Positions 1-6,913 of a stretch of DNA of 43,757 nt are shown one piece after another. The position numbers and the translations under genes were made by a program. Positions within the stretch are counted from its first letter, which is position 1. Each line of letters starts with the position of its first letter. The stretch comes from Paenibacillus sp. FJAT-26967 (lineage in GTDB: Bacteria; Bacillota; Bacilli; Paenibacillales; NBRC-103111), in NCBI RefSeq assembly GCF_001541095.1, contig NZ_LMXH01000002.1:2484-46240 (forward strand), written 5' to 3'. The notes under the pieces were generated by a model. The model did no database searches and was not told the origin of the DNA. It worked only from the letters and a program-made list of their open reading frames with translations.

Positions 1-50
1 CACAGCAATGTGTGGAGCTGACCAATACTAATCGGTCGAGGGCTTGACCT
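1..50 (+). rRNA. 23S ribosomal RNA, 3' end (partial)
   Basis: The first about 50 bases carry the conserved 3' terminal segment of bacterial 23S rRNA: the ACTAATCGGTCGAGGGCTTG block that ends the molecule next to its closing helix. The gene continues upstream of the window. It is followed by a spacer of about 185 bases and then 5S rRNA, the standard order of a Bacillales rRNA operon. No tRNA is seen in the spacer. Confidence 0.93.
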
Positions 51-235
51 ACAGGTCTTTACGCGAGTAGAGGCCAACATCGGAAGCATGGCCTATGGCC
101 GTGCACCACAAGATCTTTGGATGGATCTTAGTACATCTTTCGCTGCTAGTTTTCAGGGTACAACCCTGTGATGAGTAGTATGTCCGCAAGGAGATGCTGC
201 GATTTTCGAAGTCTCTAACACTTCGGAACATCCTG

Positions 236-352
236 TTTGGTGACGATGGCGGAAGGGAACCACGCGTACCCATCCCGAACACGACCGTTAAGCCTTCCAG
301 CGCCGATGGTACTTGGACCGCAGGGTCCTGGGAGAGTAGGACGTTGCCAAGC
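236..352 (+). rRNA. 5S ribosomal RNA
   Basis: A stretch of about 117 nt begins TTTGGTGACGATGGCGGAAG, contains the conserved loop with CCCATCCCGAACACG, and ends GGAGAGTAGGACGTTGCCAA. The ends pair to form helix I (TTTGG.../...CCAAGCA). This is a typical Firmicute 5S rRNA, directly downstream of the 23S end and just upstream of a strong terminator, so it closes the rRNA operon. The exact ends are estimated to within a few bases. Confidence 0.95.
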
Positions 353-357
353 AAATC

Positions 358-396
358 AAAGAACATTCCGTTATATCAACGGAATGTTCTTTTTTT
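358..396 (+). terminator. Rho-independent terminator of the rRNA operon
   Basis: A perfect 15-bp stem (AAAGAACATTCCGTT paired with AACGGAATGTTCTTT) around a 5-nt loop runs into seven T residues. It starts six bases after the 5S 3' end and ends the rRNA transcript. Confidence 0.93.
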
Positions 397-546
397 ATCC
401 AGAAATTGATATCAGAATTTTGATTTTATTTCATCCTATCGGGAAAACTAGTAAACAGACAATATTCGAACCTAAATTGAGATCATTGGCACGAAATATC
501 GGTGGGATCTGAGAATGAACAGTTTTTTTTGGTTGATGAAATAAAT

Positions 547-571
547 TTCATTTAGTGCTAAACTAAATGAA
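547..571. promoter_or_regulatory. Perfect 10-bp inverted repeat, likely operator of the SDR gene
   Basis: TTCATTTAGT, a 5-bp spacer, then ACTAAATGAA form a perfect inverted repeat 53 bases before the SDR start codon. There is no T-run, so it is not a terminator. Its size and symmetry suit a dimeric MarR- or TetR-type repressor. No such regulator gene lies next to it. I could not place a convincing -35/-10 pair around it. Confidence 0.55.
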
Positions 572-623
572 GTAGTGATTCTTTCCTGGTCGCTCAATTT
601 ACTTACGCGAGGAGACACAACTA

Positions 624-1382
624 ATGGAGAACACCAGCAAAGTCGCAATTGTTACAGGCGGGGGCAGCGGGATCGGTAGAGCTAGTTCCTTGAAATTAGC
701 AGAAGATGGCGTCAAAGTAGTGATTGTTGATTTTAATCAGACAACAGGCGAAGAAACAGTAAATCTGATTAAAGAACAAGGCGGAGAAGCAATTTTTGTA
801 CAAGCTAACGTAACAGACAGTAAAGATGTTCAAAACTATGTTAATAAGACTGTCGAAACATATGGCAGAATTGATATCTTTTTTAACAATGCAGGCGTTA
901 TCCAGAAGTTTGCCAAGCTTGCGGATGTACCGGAAGAAGAATTTGACCGTACGATGAACGTTAACGTAAAAGGTGTTTTTCTGGGCCTGAAATATGTTCT
1001 TCAAGTGATGGAGAAACAGGGCAGCGGTTCGATTATAAATACGGCTTCGACTGCCGGTATCAGAAGTGAGCACAGTGCAAGTGCCTATTCAGCAAGCAAG
1101 CATGCTGTAATTGGTCTGACCAAAGCAGCCGCACTTGAGTATGTCAGACAGGGTATTCGCGTTAATGCAATTTGTCCGGGCGGTGTTGAAACTGCACTGA
1201 CAGCCGGAGTTACGGAGAGCTTTAAAGAAGGGGGCTATGTACCCGAAGAGGTCTCGACTATGCGCATCGGCCGATTCTCACAGCCTCAAGAAATTGCAGA
1301 AGCCGTGGTATTCTTAGCCTCCGATAAATCCAGTTATATGACGGGTTCGGTAATGGTGGTTGACGGAGGCTTGACTCTGTAG
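624..1382 (+). CDS. SDR-family oxidoreductase (glucose/3-oxoacyl-type dehydrogenase)
   Basis: This is a classical short-chain dehydrogenase/reductase of 252 aa, the usual family length. It has the Rossmann glycine motif TGGGSGIG at residues 11-18, Asp36 at the end of beta-2 (which favours NAD(H) over NADP(H)), NNAG at 88-91, and the catalytic Ser142, Tyr155 and Lys159 (YSASK). The C-terminus ends in the common ...GSVMVVDGGLTL. It acts in the cytosol. The substrate cannot be read from sequence; the closest named groups are glucose 1-dehydrogenase-like and 3-oxoacyl-ACP reductase-like SDRs. The ATG at 624 is preceded by AGGAG nine bases upstream. The gene stands alone, with the inverted repeat at 547-571 upstream and a hairpin at 1436-1466 downstream. 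The function class is certain, the physiological role unknown. Confidence 0.93.
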   Translation: MENTSKVAIVTGGGSGIGRASSLKLAEDGVKVVIVDFNQTTGEETVNLIKEQGGEAIFVQANVTDSKDVQNYVNKTVETYGRIDIFFNNAGVIQKFAKLADVPEEEFDRTMNVNVKGVFLGLKYVLQVMEKQGSGSIINTASTAGIRSEHSASAYSASKHAVIGLTKAAALEYVRQGIRVNAICPGGVETALTAGVTESFKEGGYVPEEVSTMRIGRFSQPQEIAEAVVFLASDKSSYMTGSVMVVDGGLTL

Positions 1383-1767
1383 ATTCTACAGGAAGCGCGG
1401 CAAGCTCGTGGTATGACTCGTGGTGTTAAATGAGGGAAGGACAGAATTTCTGTTCTTCTCTTTATTTGTATACCTATCCTAATCCCGCTAGATTGATCCC
1501 AACAATAGAATATTTCTGTTTGATACGATGAGGAATAAGGGCTGGAAGATTAGATAGGGACCCGAATCGAACGAGTCAAAGACAGCATCAGGGTCAGAGA
1601 TGAAGTTAGGCATAGATAAGGGGCTGGCAGGAAACAATTTTCTGATGGGATGATTTAATTTAATCGGTGCTTTCTGCGTTTCTACTGGGGGTTTCTCCCA
1701 ATGTTTAACGCCCTCCCAGGTCGGGTAATAATAAGTGTCCAATTGTTGATCAAAATTTGAATATTTT
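1383..1767. other. Intergenic region of about 385 bp without a convincing gene
   Basis: Apart from the hairpin at 1436-1466, no gene is supported. A minus-strand reading frame of 95 codons (1488-1775) is open, but it has no clear ribosome site, its start overlaps the promoter of the next gene, and its product matches no family I recognise. The region could be a decayed remnant. Confidence 0.5.
1436..1466 (+). terminator. Probable terminator of the SDR gene
   Basis: GAAGGACAGA pairs with TCTGTTCTTC (one G-U pair) around a 3-nt loop and is followed by TCTCTTTATTT, about 55 bases after the SDR stop. The T-run is interrupted, so strength is uncertain. Confidence 0.6.
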
Positions 1768-1797
1768 TTGAACAAAACGTTTGTTTTGTGCTATAAT
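1768..1797 (+). promoter_or_regulatory. Sigma-A-type promoter with an inverted repeat between -35 and -10
   Basis: TTGAAC (1768-1773) and TATAAT (1792-1797) are separated by 18 bp. Within the spacer, ACAAAAC and GTTTTGT form an inverted repeat (1772-1789, 4-bp centre). That is a typical position for a repressor that blocks RNA polymerase. The promoter reads into the small membrane protein gene at 1842. Confidence 0.7.
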
Positions 1798-1841
1798 AGA
1801 CACAAATAGACCCTTACAAGCCTGAAAGGGAAGTGATTCCA

Positions 1842-2120
1842 TTGACAACGAATTCCGTAACTGTAAAACAGATCGCTAACAAAGAAAAAGAAGTTCGCCG
1901 CTTATTTAATTTTATGAACATCATGGCGTGGAGCGCGCTCGTGATCGGTGTAGTGTTGAGCCTGTGGAACGTCACACATTTTAGTGACAAGAACTTAACT
2001 CTTATGGTCGGCATTGGATTCTTAGTAGGCAGCGTCTTTATCTATACGATCGGCACAGCAATTCATCTGGTTCATAAGCGTAAGTATGAGCAGCAGGAGA
2101 ATGAAGAAAGCAACGCCTAG
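1842..2120 (+). CDS. Small conserved-type membrane protein, two TM helices, unknown function
   Basis: A 92-aa protein starts at TTG 1842 (MTTNSVTVKQ), chosen because the ribosome site GAAAGGGAAG lies about 7 bases upstream; an in-frame GTG at 1833 would sit on top of that site. Residues 1-25 are charged. Two hydrophobic segments follow, about 28-46 and 56-78, and the tail is polar (HKRKYEQQENEES). This suggests a two-helix inner-membrane protein with both ends in the cytosol. It has its own promoter and terminator, so it is a single-gene unit rather than part of the neighbouring quinol oxidase operon. I do not recognise the family, and no function can be assigned. It is probably real, given its RBS, promoter, coding pattern and terminator. 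Confidence 0.75.
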   Translation: MTTNSVTVKQIANKEKEVRRLFNFMNIMAWSALVIGVVLSLWNVTHFSDKNLTLMVGIGFLVGSVFIYTIGTAIHLVHKRKYEQQENEESNA

Positions 2121-2156
2121 AAATCTGGTTATAAGGTAATCAAACTGTACAACAAG

Positions 2157-2196
2157 AAAACCTCTCTTTACCTATTATAGGTGGAGGGAGGTTTTT
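2157..2196 (+). terminator. Rho-independent terminator after the small membrane protein gene
   Basis: AAAACCTCTCTTTACCT pairs imperfectly with AGGTGGAGGGAGGTTTT around a TATTAT loop, ending in six T residues. It lies 36 bases after the stop codon at 2120. Confidence 0.85.
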
Positions 2197-2539
2197 TGCG
2201 TTTTAGATTTTAAGAATCCCTTTGTTAGGGTAAAGATGTTTATGCCCTGCGAATTGACAAGATTAGACAGGTTTCGCGCACCCGATTATTTCTAAAAACA
2301 TTCCAGAAACATTCCAAAAACATGCAGAATGCAGATTTTATCCGCGAAAATGCCTAATGGTTACAGAAAAGCGTCTAAACGTTGAACATTGTATTACGGA
2401 AATTCAACGGATCGTTGACACATTTGTTAACAGGGCAGATGTTCGATTACGTTTCTGTTATGTTTATCACATAAATGTATGAACGAACGATTTTCGCAGG
2501 CTTTAATTGGCGGGGTCGTCAGTCAGGAGATGAGGAGAA
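2197..2539 (+). promoter_or_regulatory. Long leader/regulatory region of the quinol oxidase operon
   Basis: These 343 bases hold no gene. Visible elements are three direct repeats of AAACATTCC-like units at 2296, 2307 and 2318 (exactly 11 bp apart), a TTGACA at 2415-2420 with only a poor -10 downstream (GATGTT), and a TGTTAACA palindrome (2425-2432). The promoter itself is not firmly located. The 11-bp period suggests a response-regulator binding array controlling qox. Confidence 0.5.
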
Positions 2540-3520
2540 TTGAAGAAGGCAAAGTTATTCCGGCGTTTCACAGCATCAGCTATGCTGGTCTTGATGGCGG
2601 TTCTTTCTGCCGGATGTGACCTTATCGTGCTCGATCCTAAAGGGCCGATCGGTCAGCAGCAGTTAGATCTGATCATTATTTCCACCATTCTTTGCCTGGT
2701 CATTATTGCGCCTGTTCTGATTATTACTTTCGTAATCGTATGGCGTTACCGTGATAAGCCGGGACGTAAAGCGAAATACGAACCTAATTGGGAGCATAGC
2801 ACCAAGCTCGAAACCATCTGGTGGGGTATTCCGATTATTATTATTTTGGCGCTAGCCGTCGTAACGGTAAAGTATACGTACGCGCTTGAGCCTTCTAAGC
2901 CGATTGAAGCAGAGGCCAAACCGATCACGATTCAAGTGACCTCGCTCGACTGGAAATGGCTCTTTAAGTATCCGGAGCAAGGCATTGCTACCGTGAACTA
3001 CGTTCAATTTCCGGAAGACGTGCCGGTTCGCTTTGAACTGACCGCTGACTCTCCGATGAACTCATTCTGGATTCCTCAGCTTGGCGGGCAGGTATATACC
3101 ATGTCAGGTATGGCAATGAAGCTGCATCTGATGGCCGATGAGCCGGGTGAATATATGGGATCCGGGGCTAACTTCACGGGCAGAGACTTTGGCAGCATGA
3201 GATTCGTAGCTAAAGCGACTTCCCAGCAAGAGTTTGACGAGTGGGTGAAGAAAACGAAAGCGGAATCGCCTGCTTTAACTATGGATGGCTATAAAGCTCT
3301 GGCCGTGCAGGGTGTATCGGAAGTGAAGTCGTATTCTTCGTTCCCTAACGGGCTGTTTGAGCAAATTGTTACGAAATACGGCGCTCACAATAATCATGGA
3401 GCGACGGGGGAGAACAGCAAGCCTGCTGAAGGCACTGCTGACAAATCCTCTACCGATGGAAACACCAGCTCTGATGGAGCTGCCAAAAAAGATGAGCATT
3501 CCGGCCATAGCGGCCATTAA
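2540..3520 (+). CDS. qoxA: Cytochrome aa3/bo-type quinol oxidase subunit II
   Basis: Subunit II of a proton-pumping heme-copper quinol oxidase. It is a lipoprotein: signal peptide with lipobox LSAGC and lipidated Cys26, then DLIVLDPKGPIG as in QoxA/CyoA. Two TM helices follow (about 43-68 and 91-115), then an extracellular COX2-type cupredoxin domain (about 125-250). That domain lacks the CxxxC copper-A cysteines of cytochrome c oxidases, which marks it as a quinol oxidase. The long hydrophilic tail is rich in His, Ser and Thr (last residues HSGHSGH). Length 326 aa is normal. The start is TTG 2540, with AGGAGA nine bases upstream. It is the first gene of qoxABCD, 23 bases before qoxB. Symbol by homology; cyoA is an equally used name. 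Confidence 0.95.
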   Translation: MKKAKLFRRFTASAMLVLMAVLSAGCDLIVLDPKGPIGQQQLDLIIISTILCLVIIAPVLIITFVIVWRYRDKPGRKAKYEPNWEHSTKLETIWWGIPIIIILALAVVTVKYTYALEPSKPIEAEAKPITIQVTSLDWKWLFKYPEQGIATVNYVQFPEDVPVRFELTADSPMNSFWIPQLGGQVYTMSGMAMKLHLMADEPGEYMGSGANFTGRDFGSMRFVAKATSQQEFDEWVKKTKAESPALTMDGYKALAVQGVSEVKSYSSFPNGLFEQIVTKYGAHNNHGATGENSKPAEGTADKSSTDGNTSSDGAAKKDEHSGHSGH

Positions 3521-3543
3521 TAGAGAGGAAGGGAGGGTCATCT

Positions 3544-5514
3544 ATGTTGGAGAGTATAAAACAATTCGCTTCTGAATTTTTCGTTACTGGCGATCCGCTT
3601 ATTTATGGCGCTGACGTCAGTATCGCTTTGGCTACTATTGCCATTATCTTCGTACTGACCTATTTTAAAAAGTGGCAGTGGCTGTGGCGTGAATGGCTGA
3701 CAACCGTCGATCATAAAAAAGTCGGCATTATGTATATCATTGCTTCCATTCTGATGCTGTTCCGCGGGGGCGTGGATGCGCTCCTGATGCGTACGCAGCT
3801 GGCCATGCCGGGTATGGAGTTCCTGGAACCGGAACACTATAATCAGATTTTTACAACTCACGGCGTCATTATGATTTTGTTCATGGCGATGCCTCTGATG
3901 TTTGGTTTGTTCAACATTGCAGTACCGCTTCAGATCGGTGCGCGTGACGTCGCGTTCCCGTTCCTGAATGCACTGAGCTTCTGGCTCTTCTTCTTCGGTG
4001 CCATGCTGTTCAATATGTCCTTCGTTATCGGAGGTTCACCGGATGCAGGCTGGCTTGCGTATCCTCCTCTATCGGAGCTCTCGCATAGTCCGGGGGTCGG
4101 GCAGAACTTCTATATATGGGGGATTCAGATTTCAGGTATCGGTTCCTTGATGACAGGGATTAACTTCATCGTTACGATCCTGAAAATGCGTGCCCCGGGT
4201 ATGAAACTGATGAAAATGCCTATGTTCAGCTGGTCTGTTCTTTCCAGTTGTATTACGATCATTTTCGCATTCCCGATTCTGACGGTTACACTATTCCTGC
4301 TCTTCTTAGACCGTTTTGCAGGAGCGCATTTCTTTACCCTCGACGGCGGGGGCAACCCGATGATGTACATCAACTTGATCTGGATGTGGGGTCACCCTGA
4401 AGTGTACATTGTTATTTTGCCGGCTTTCGGTATTTTCTCTGAGATTGTTTCAACCTTCTCGAAGAAAAAGATTTTCGGTTACAAATCCATGGTCTTCGCT
4501 ATGATGATTATTAGTGTCCTGTCGTTCTTTACATGGGCGCATCACTTCTTCACGATGGGATCGGGGGCGAATGTCAATGCCTTCTTTGCCGTAACGACCA
4601 TGATCATTGCCATACCGACCGGTGTGAAAGTGTTTAACTGGCTCTTCACCATGTTCCGAGGGAAGATCAGGTTCGACACTCCGATGCTGTGGACGATCGG
4701 TTTCATACCGTGCTTTATTGTCGGTGGTATGACCGGGGTCTTGTTGTCGGTAGCACCGGCAGACTTCCAGTTCCACAACAGTTATTTCCTGATCGCCCAC
4801 TTCCACCAAGTTCTTATCGGCGGCGTAGCCTTCGGTTACTTCGCAGGTCTGTACTACTGGTGGCCTAAGATGTTCGGCTTCAAGCTGAATGAGAAGCTCG
4901 GCAAATGGGCATTCTGGTTCTGGAATATCGGTTTCTATGTCTGCTTTATGCCGCAGTATCTGCTGGGTCTTGACGGGATGACTCGTCGTATCAGTACCTA
5001 TGGCTGGGATACCGGATGGTATGCACTCAACCTGACTTCTACCATCGGCGGATTCTTGATGGGTGTAGGATTCCTTTTCCAAGTATGGCAGATTGCACAC
5101 AGCATCAAATTTATGGACAAAGACACAACTGGCGATCCTTGGGACGGACGTACTCTCGAATGGTCGATTCCTTCTCCGGCGCCACTGTATAACTTTGCAA
5201 CGATCCCTTACGCTCCTGAACAGGATCCGTACTGGGAAGAGAAGCAGCGAATCGCTCAAGGGCAGAAGCCTGCGCCGAAACCGCCGCTTGAACCGATTCA
5301 TATGCCGAAGAATTCGGCTATTCCATTCATTAAATCGGTTTGCTGGTTCATTGCCGGCTTTGGTTTTGTCTTCAATTGGATGTTCTTCGCTATCCCGGGT
5401 CTTATCGGTGTAGCGGCCTGCATGATCTATCATTCCTTTAATTACGACACAGATTATTATATTCCGGTGGACGAGGTTAAACGCACGGAAGCCGCAGCAA
5501 GGGGGTCGGTCTAA
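3544..5514 (+). CDS. qoxB: Cytochrome aa3/bo-type quinol oxidase subunit I
   Basis: Catalytic subunit I, 656 aa, about 14-15 TM helices. It binds a low-spin heme and the binuclear heme-copper centre and reduces O2 to water while pumping protons. Visible ligands are His106 and His421 (low-spin heme), His284, His333 and His334 (copper B), Tyr288 in HPEVY (cross-linked Tyr) and His419 (high-spin heme). Arg74, Asp78, His98 and Gln101 match the residue set known to form the quinol site of E. coli CyoB, supporting quinol (here menaquinol) as donor. An AGAGAGGAAGGGAGG ribosome site precedes ATG 3544. The gene ends directly at the qoxC start. Heme type (a3 or o3) cannot be read from sequence. Confidence 0.97.
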   Translation: MLESIKQFASEFFVTGDPLIYGADVSIALATIAIIFVLTYFKKWQWLWREWLTTVDHKKVGIMYIIASILMLFRGGVDALLMRTQLAMPGMEFLEPEHYNQIFTTHGVIMILFMAMPLMFGLFNIAVPLQIGARDVAFPFLNALSFWLFFFGAMLFNMSFVIGGSPDAGWLAYPPLSELSHSPGVGQNFYIWGIQISGIGSLMTGINFIVTILKMRAPGMKLMKMPMFSWSVLSSCITIIFAFPILTVTLFLLFLDRFAGAHFFTLDGGGNPMMYINLIWMWGHPEVYIVILPAFGIFSEIVSTFSKKKIFGYKSMVFAMMIISVLSFFTWAHHFFTMGSGANVNAFFAVTTMIIAIPTGVKVFNWLFTMFRGKIRFDTPMLWTIGFIPCFIVGGMTGVLLSVAPADFQFHNSYFLIAHFHQVLIGGVAFGYFAGLYYWWPKMFGFKLNEKLGKWAFWFWNIGFYVCFMPQYLLGLDGMTRRISTYGWDTGWYALNLTSTIGGFLMGVGFLFQVWQIAHSIKFMDKDTTGDPWDGRTLEWSIPSPAPLYNFATIPYAPEQDPYWEEKQRIAQGQKPAPKPPLEPIHMPKNSAIPFIKSVCWFIAGFGFVFNWMFFAIPGLIGVAACMIYHSFNYDTDYYIPVDEVKRTEAAARGSV

Positions 5515-6141
5515 TTGGCACATGTTAAAAATCACGCGCACTCGCAAGCTCAAGGTCACGATGATCATCATGACGGCCATGTCGACCAGGAGTCGCTGCG
5601 GAGGTTTGGTTTCTGGATCTTCCTGATTACCGACGTTATTCTGTTTGCGACACTGTTTGCTACTTATATTGTACTGAGAAATAACACCAATGGCGGCCCA
5701 ACCGGTGCGGAATTGATCGAAATGCCCGGTATTATCGCCTCCACCTTTATCTTGCTGACATCGAGTTTTACAAGCGGTCTGGCTGTCTTGTCGATGAACA
5801 AAGGCAACCTTAAAGGTCTTATCGGCTGGTTGGCAGTAACCGTATTGCTCGGTGCCTCCTTTATTGCGCTGGAAGTGAACGAATTTGTTCATCTGGTGCA
5901 TGAAGGAGCTACGATCTCTACGAGTGCCTTCTGGTCCGGGTTCTTCACACTGGTCGGTACGCACGGGCTTCACGTATCGATCGGTCTCGTGTGGATGATC
6001 GGGCTGATGATTCAGCTTAAGCGTCATGGCATCAACAACATTACGAAGCGTAAAGTGGATGTTATCAGCTTGTACTGGCACTTCCTGGATGTTGTTTGGA
6101 TCTTCGTCTTTACGTTCGTTTATTTAATGGGGGTGATGTAA
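5515..6141 (+). CDS. qoxC: Quinol oxidase subunit III
   Basis: A 208-aa subunit III with five predicted TM helices, of the COX3/CyoC type: FWIFLITDVILFATLFATY in helix 1, the conserved Glu in IALEVNEF, and the HGLHVSIGL motif. It helps stabilise the binuclear centre and proton uptake. The start is TTG 5515, with no gap after the qoxB stop codon and with AAGGGGGTC as ribosome site, so translation is coupled. The N-terminal 24 residues hold seven His (HVKNHAHSQAQGHDDHHDGH), an unusual metal-binding-like tail. The gene ends one base before qoxD. Confidence 0.95.
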   Translation: MAHVKNHAHSQAQGHDDHHDGHVDQESLRRFGFWIFLITDVILFATLFATYIVLRNNTNGGPTGAELIEMPGIIASTFILLTSSFTSGLAVLSMNKGNLKGLIGWLAVTVLLGASFIALEVNEFVHLVHEGATISTSAFWSGFFTLVGTHGLHVSIGLVWMIGLMIQLKRHGINNITKRKVDVISLYWHFLDVVWIFVFTFVYLMGVM

Positions 6142-6142
6142 G

Positions 6143-6499
6143 ATGGCACAACATACGTCCCATTCAAATGGAGCAGGCGGGAATCACGGGCATTCGGAGG
6201 AGTCGCACGGTCACGGTTCCCTGAAGTCTTACGTCATCGGTTTTGTTCTGTCGATCATCTTGACAATCATTCCTCTGGTTGTCATTATGAACGACATGCT
6301 GCAGGGTAAAGCGGCACTGGTAGTTCTGCTTGGCACAGCCATTCTACAGTTCCTGGTACAGCTGCTGTTCTTCATGCACTTGAATGAAGAGAACAAACCG
6401 CGCTACAACCTGATGACGCTGCTTATGGGGATTCTGATCGCTGGAACGATTGTTGCCGGTTCGATCTGGATCATGACTTACAACGCAGTAGCAACCTAA
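6143..6499 (+). CDS. qoxD: Quinol oxidase subunit IV
   Basis: A 118-aa subunit IV of the CyoD/QoxD type with three TM helices (about 31-50, 58-80, 92-112) and the conserved FFMHLNEENKPRYNL loop. It is an assembly/stability subunit. The ATG lies one base after the qoxC stop. Residues 1-26 are His/Gly/Ser rich (six His), similar in character to the start of QoxC. It is the last gene of the operon, followed by a terminator at 6516. Confidence 0.94.
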   Translation: MAQHTSHSNGAGGNHGHSEESHGHGSLKSYVIGFVLSIILTIIPLVVIMNDMLQGKAALVVLLGTAILQFLVQLLFFMHLNEENKPRYNLMTLLMGILIAGTIVAGSIWIMTYNAVAT

Positions 6500-6515
6500 T
6501 CATTTAAGATGAACT

Positions 6516-6546
6516 AAGCCTTCCCGATTCCGGGAAGGCTTTTTTA
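6516..6546 (+). terminator. Terminator of the qoxABCD operon
   Basis: AAGCCTTCCCG pairs perfectly with CGGGAAGGCTT around a 4-nt loop, followed by a run of T residues, 16 bases after the qoxD stop. Confidence 0.93.
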
Positions 6547-6547
6547 C

Positions 6548-6576
6548 TTGACATCGTTCTTGTCTTCCTGTATAAG
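6548..6576 (+). promoter_or_regulatory. Sigma-A promoter of the T-box leader
   Basis: TTGACA (6548-6553), 17-bp spacer, TATAAG (6571-6576). Transcription would start near 6583. A second TATAAT at 6600-6605 lacks a matching -35. Confidence 0.7.
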
Positions 6577-6582
6577 TATTTT

Positions 6583-6857
6583 AATATTCAGTTGATTGCT
6601 ATAATTTAAGATTGTTGAACGGGAAAGTATATTCAGCGCGGAGAGTCACAGCGAGCCGGAAGAGTGGGAACCGGTACAGATGCGTGAATAGAAACGGATC
6701 CGGGAAATGGTCTTCTGAACGTCCAGTAAGAAGATCCGGCTAATATGCCGTTATCCGTATGAGCGGCCGCTTCCGTTTAACTGAAGCCGGCACATAGAGT
6801 GGTACCGCGGGAAGCTATGAGCTCTCGTCTCTTATTAGAGACGAGGGCTCTTTTTGT
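6583..6857 (+). promoter_or_regulatory. T-box riboswitch leader, arginine specific
   Basis: This has the layout of a T-box leader. Stem I carries GGGAAAGTA with the AGTA turn at 6626-6629. The AGCCGG...GTGGGAACCGG distal-loop region follows. The opposite strand of the specifier loop reads GTGAATAGAAACGG. The T-box itself, GAGTGGTACCGCGG, is at 6797-6810. A terminator stem (GAGCTCTCGTCTCT with AGAGACGAGGGCTC, loop TATT, then five T) is at 6819-6855. The likely specifier codon is AGA (6690-6692), an arginine codon, matching the arginyl-tRNA synthetase sequence downstream. Uncharged tRNA-Arg would pair with the specifier and T-box and allow read-through. Specifier placement is by eye. Confidence 0.92.
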
Positions 6858-6913
6858 TTGTATAGTTTCACATCGAGAAAGCAGTTCCTAAAGAATTTAG
6901 AGGGGGAAGAAAG

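Noticed and set aside
1488-1775. 95-codon minus-strand frame in the gap before the small membrane protein
   Set aside because: No ribosome site, start overlapping a good plus-strand promoter, and no recognisable family; kept only as a note on the intergenic region.
4450-6081. Open frame of 543 codons on the minus strand across qoxB and qoxC
   Set aside because: It is the antisense shadow of two clear heme-copper oxidase genes; its product is rich in Arg, Gln and His and has no recognisable domain or ribosome site.
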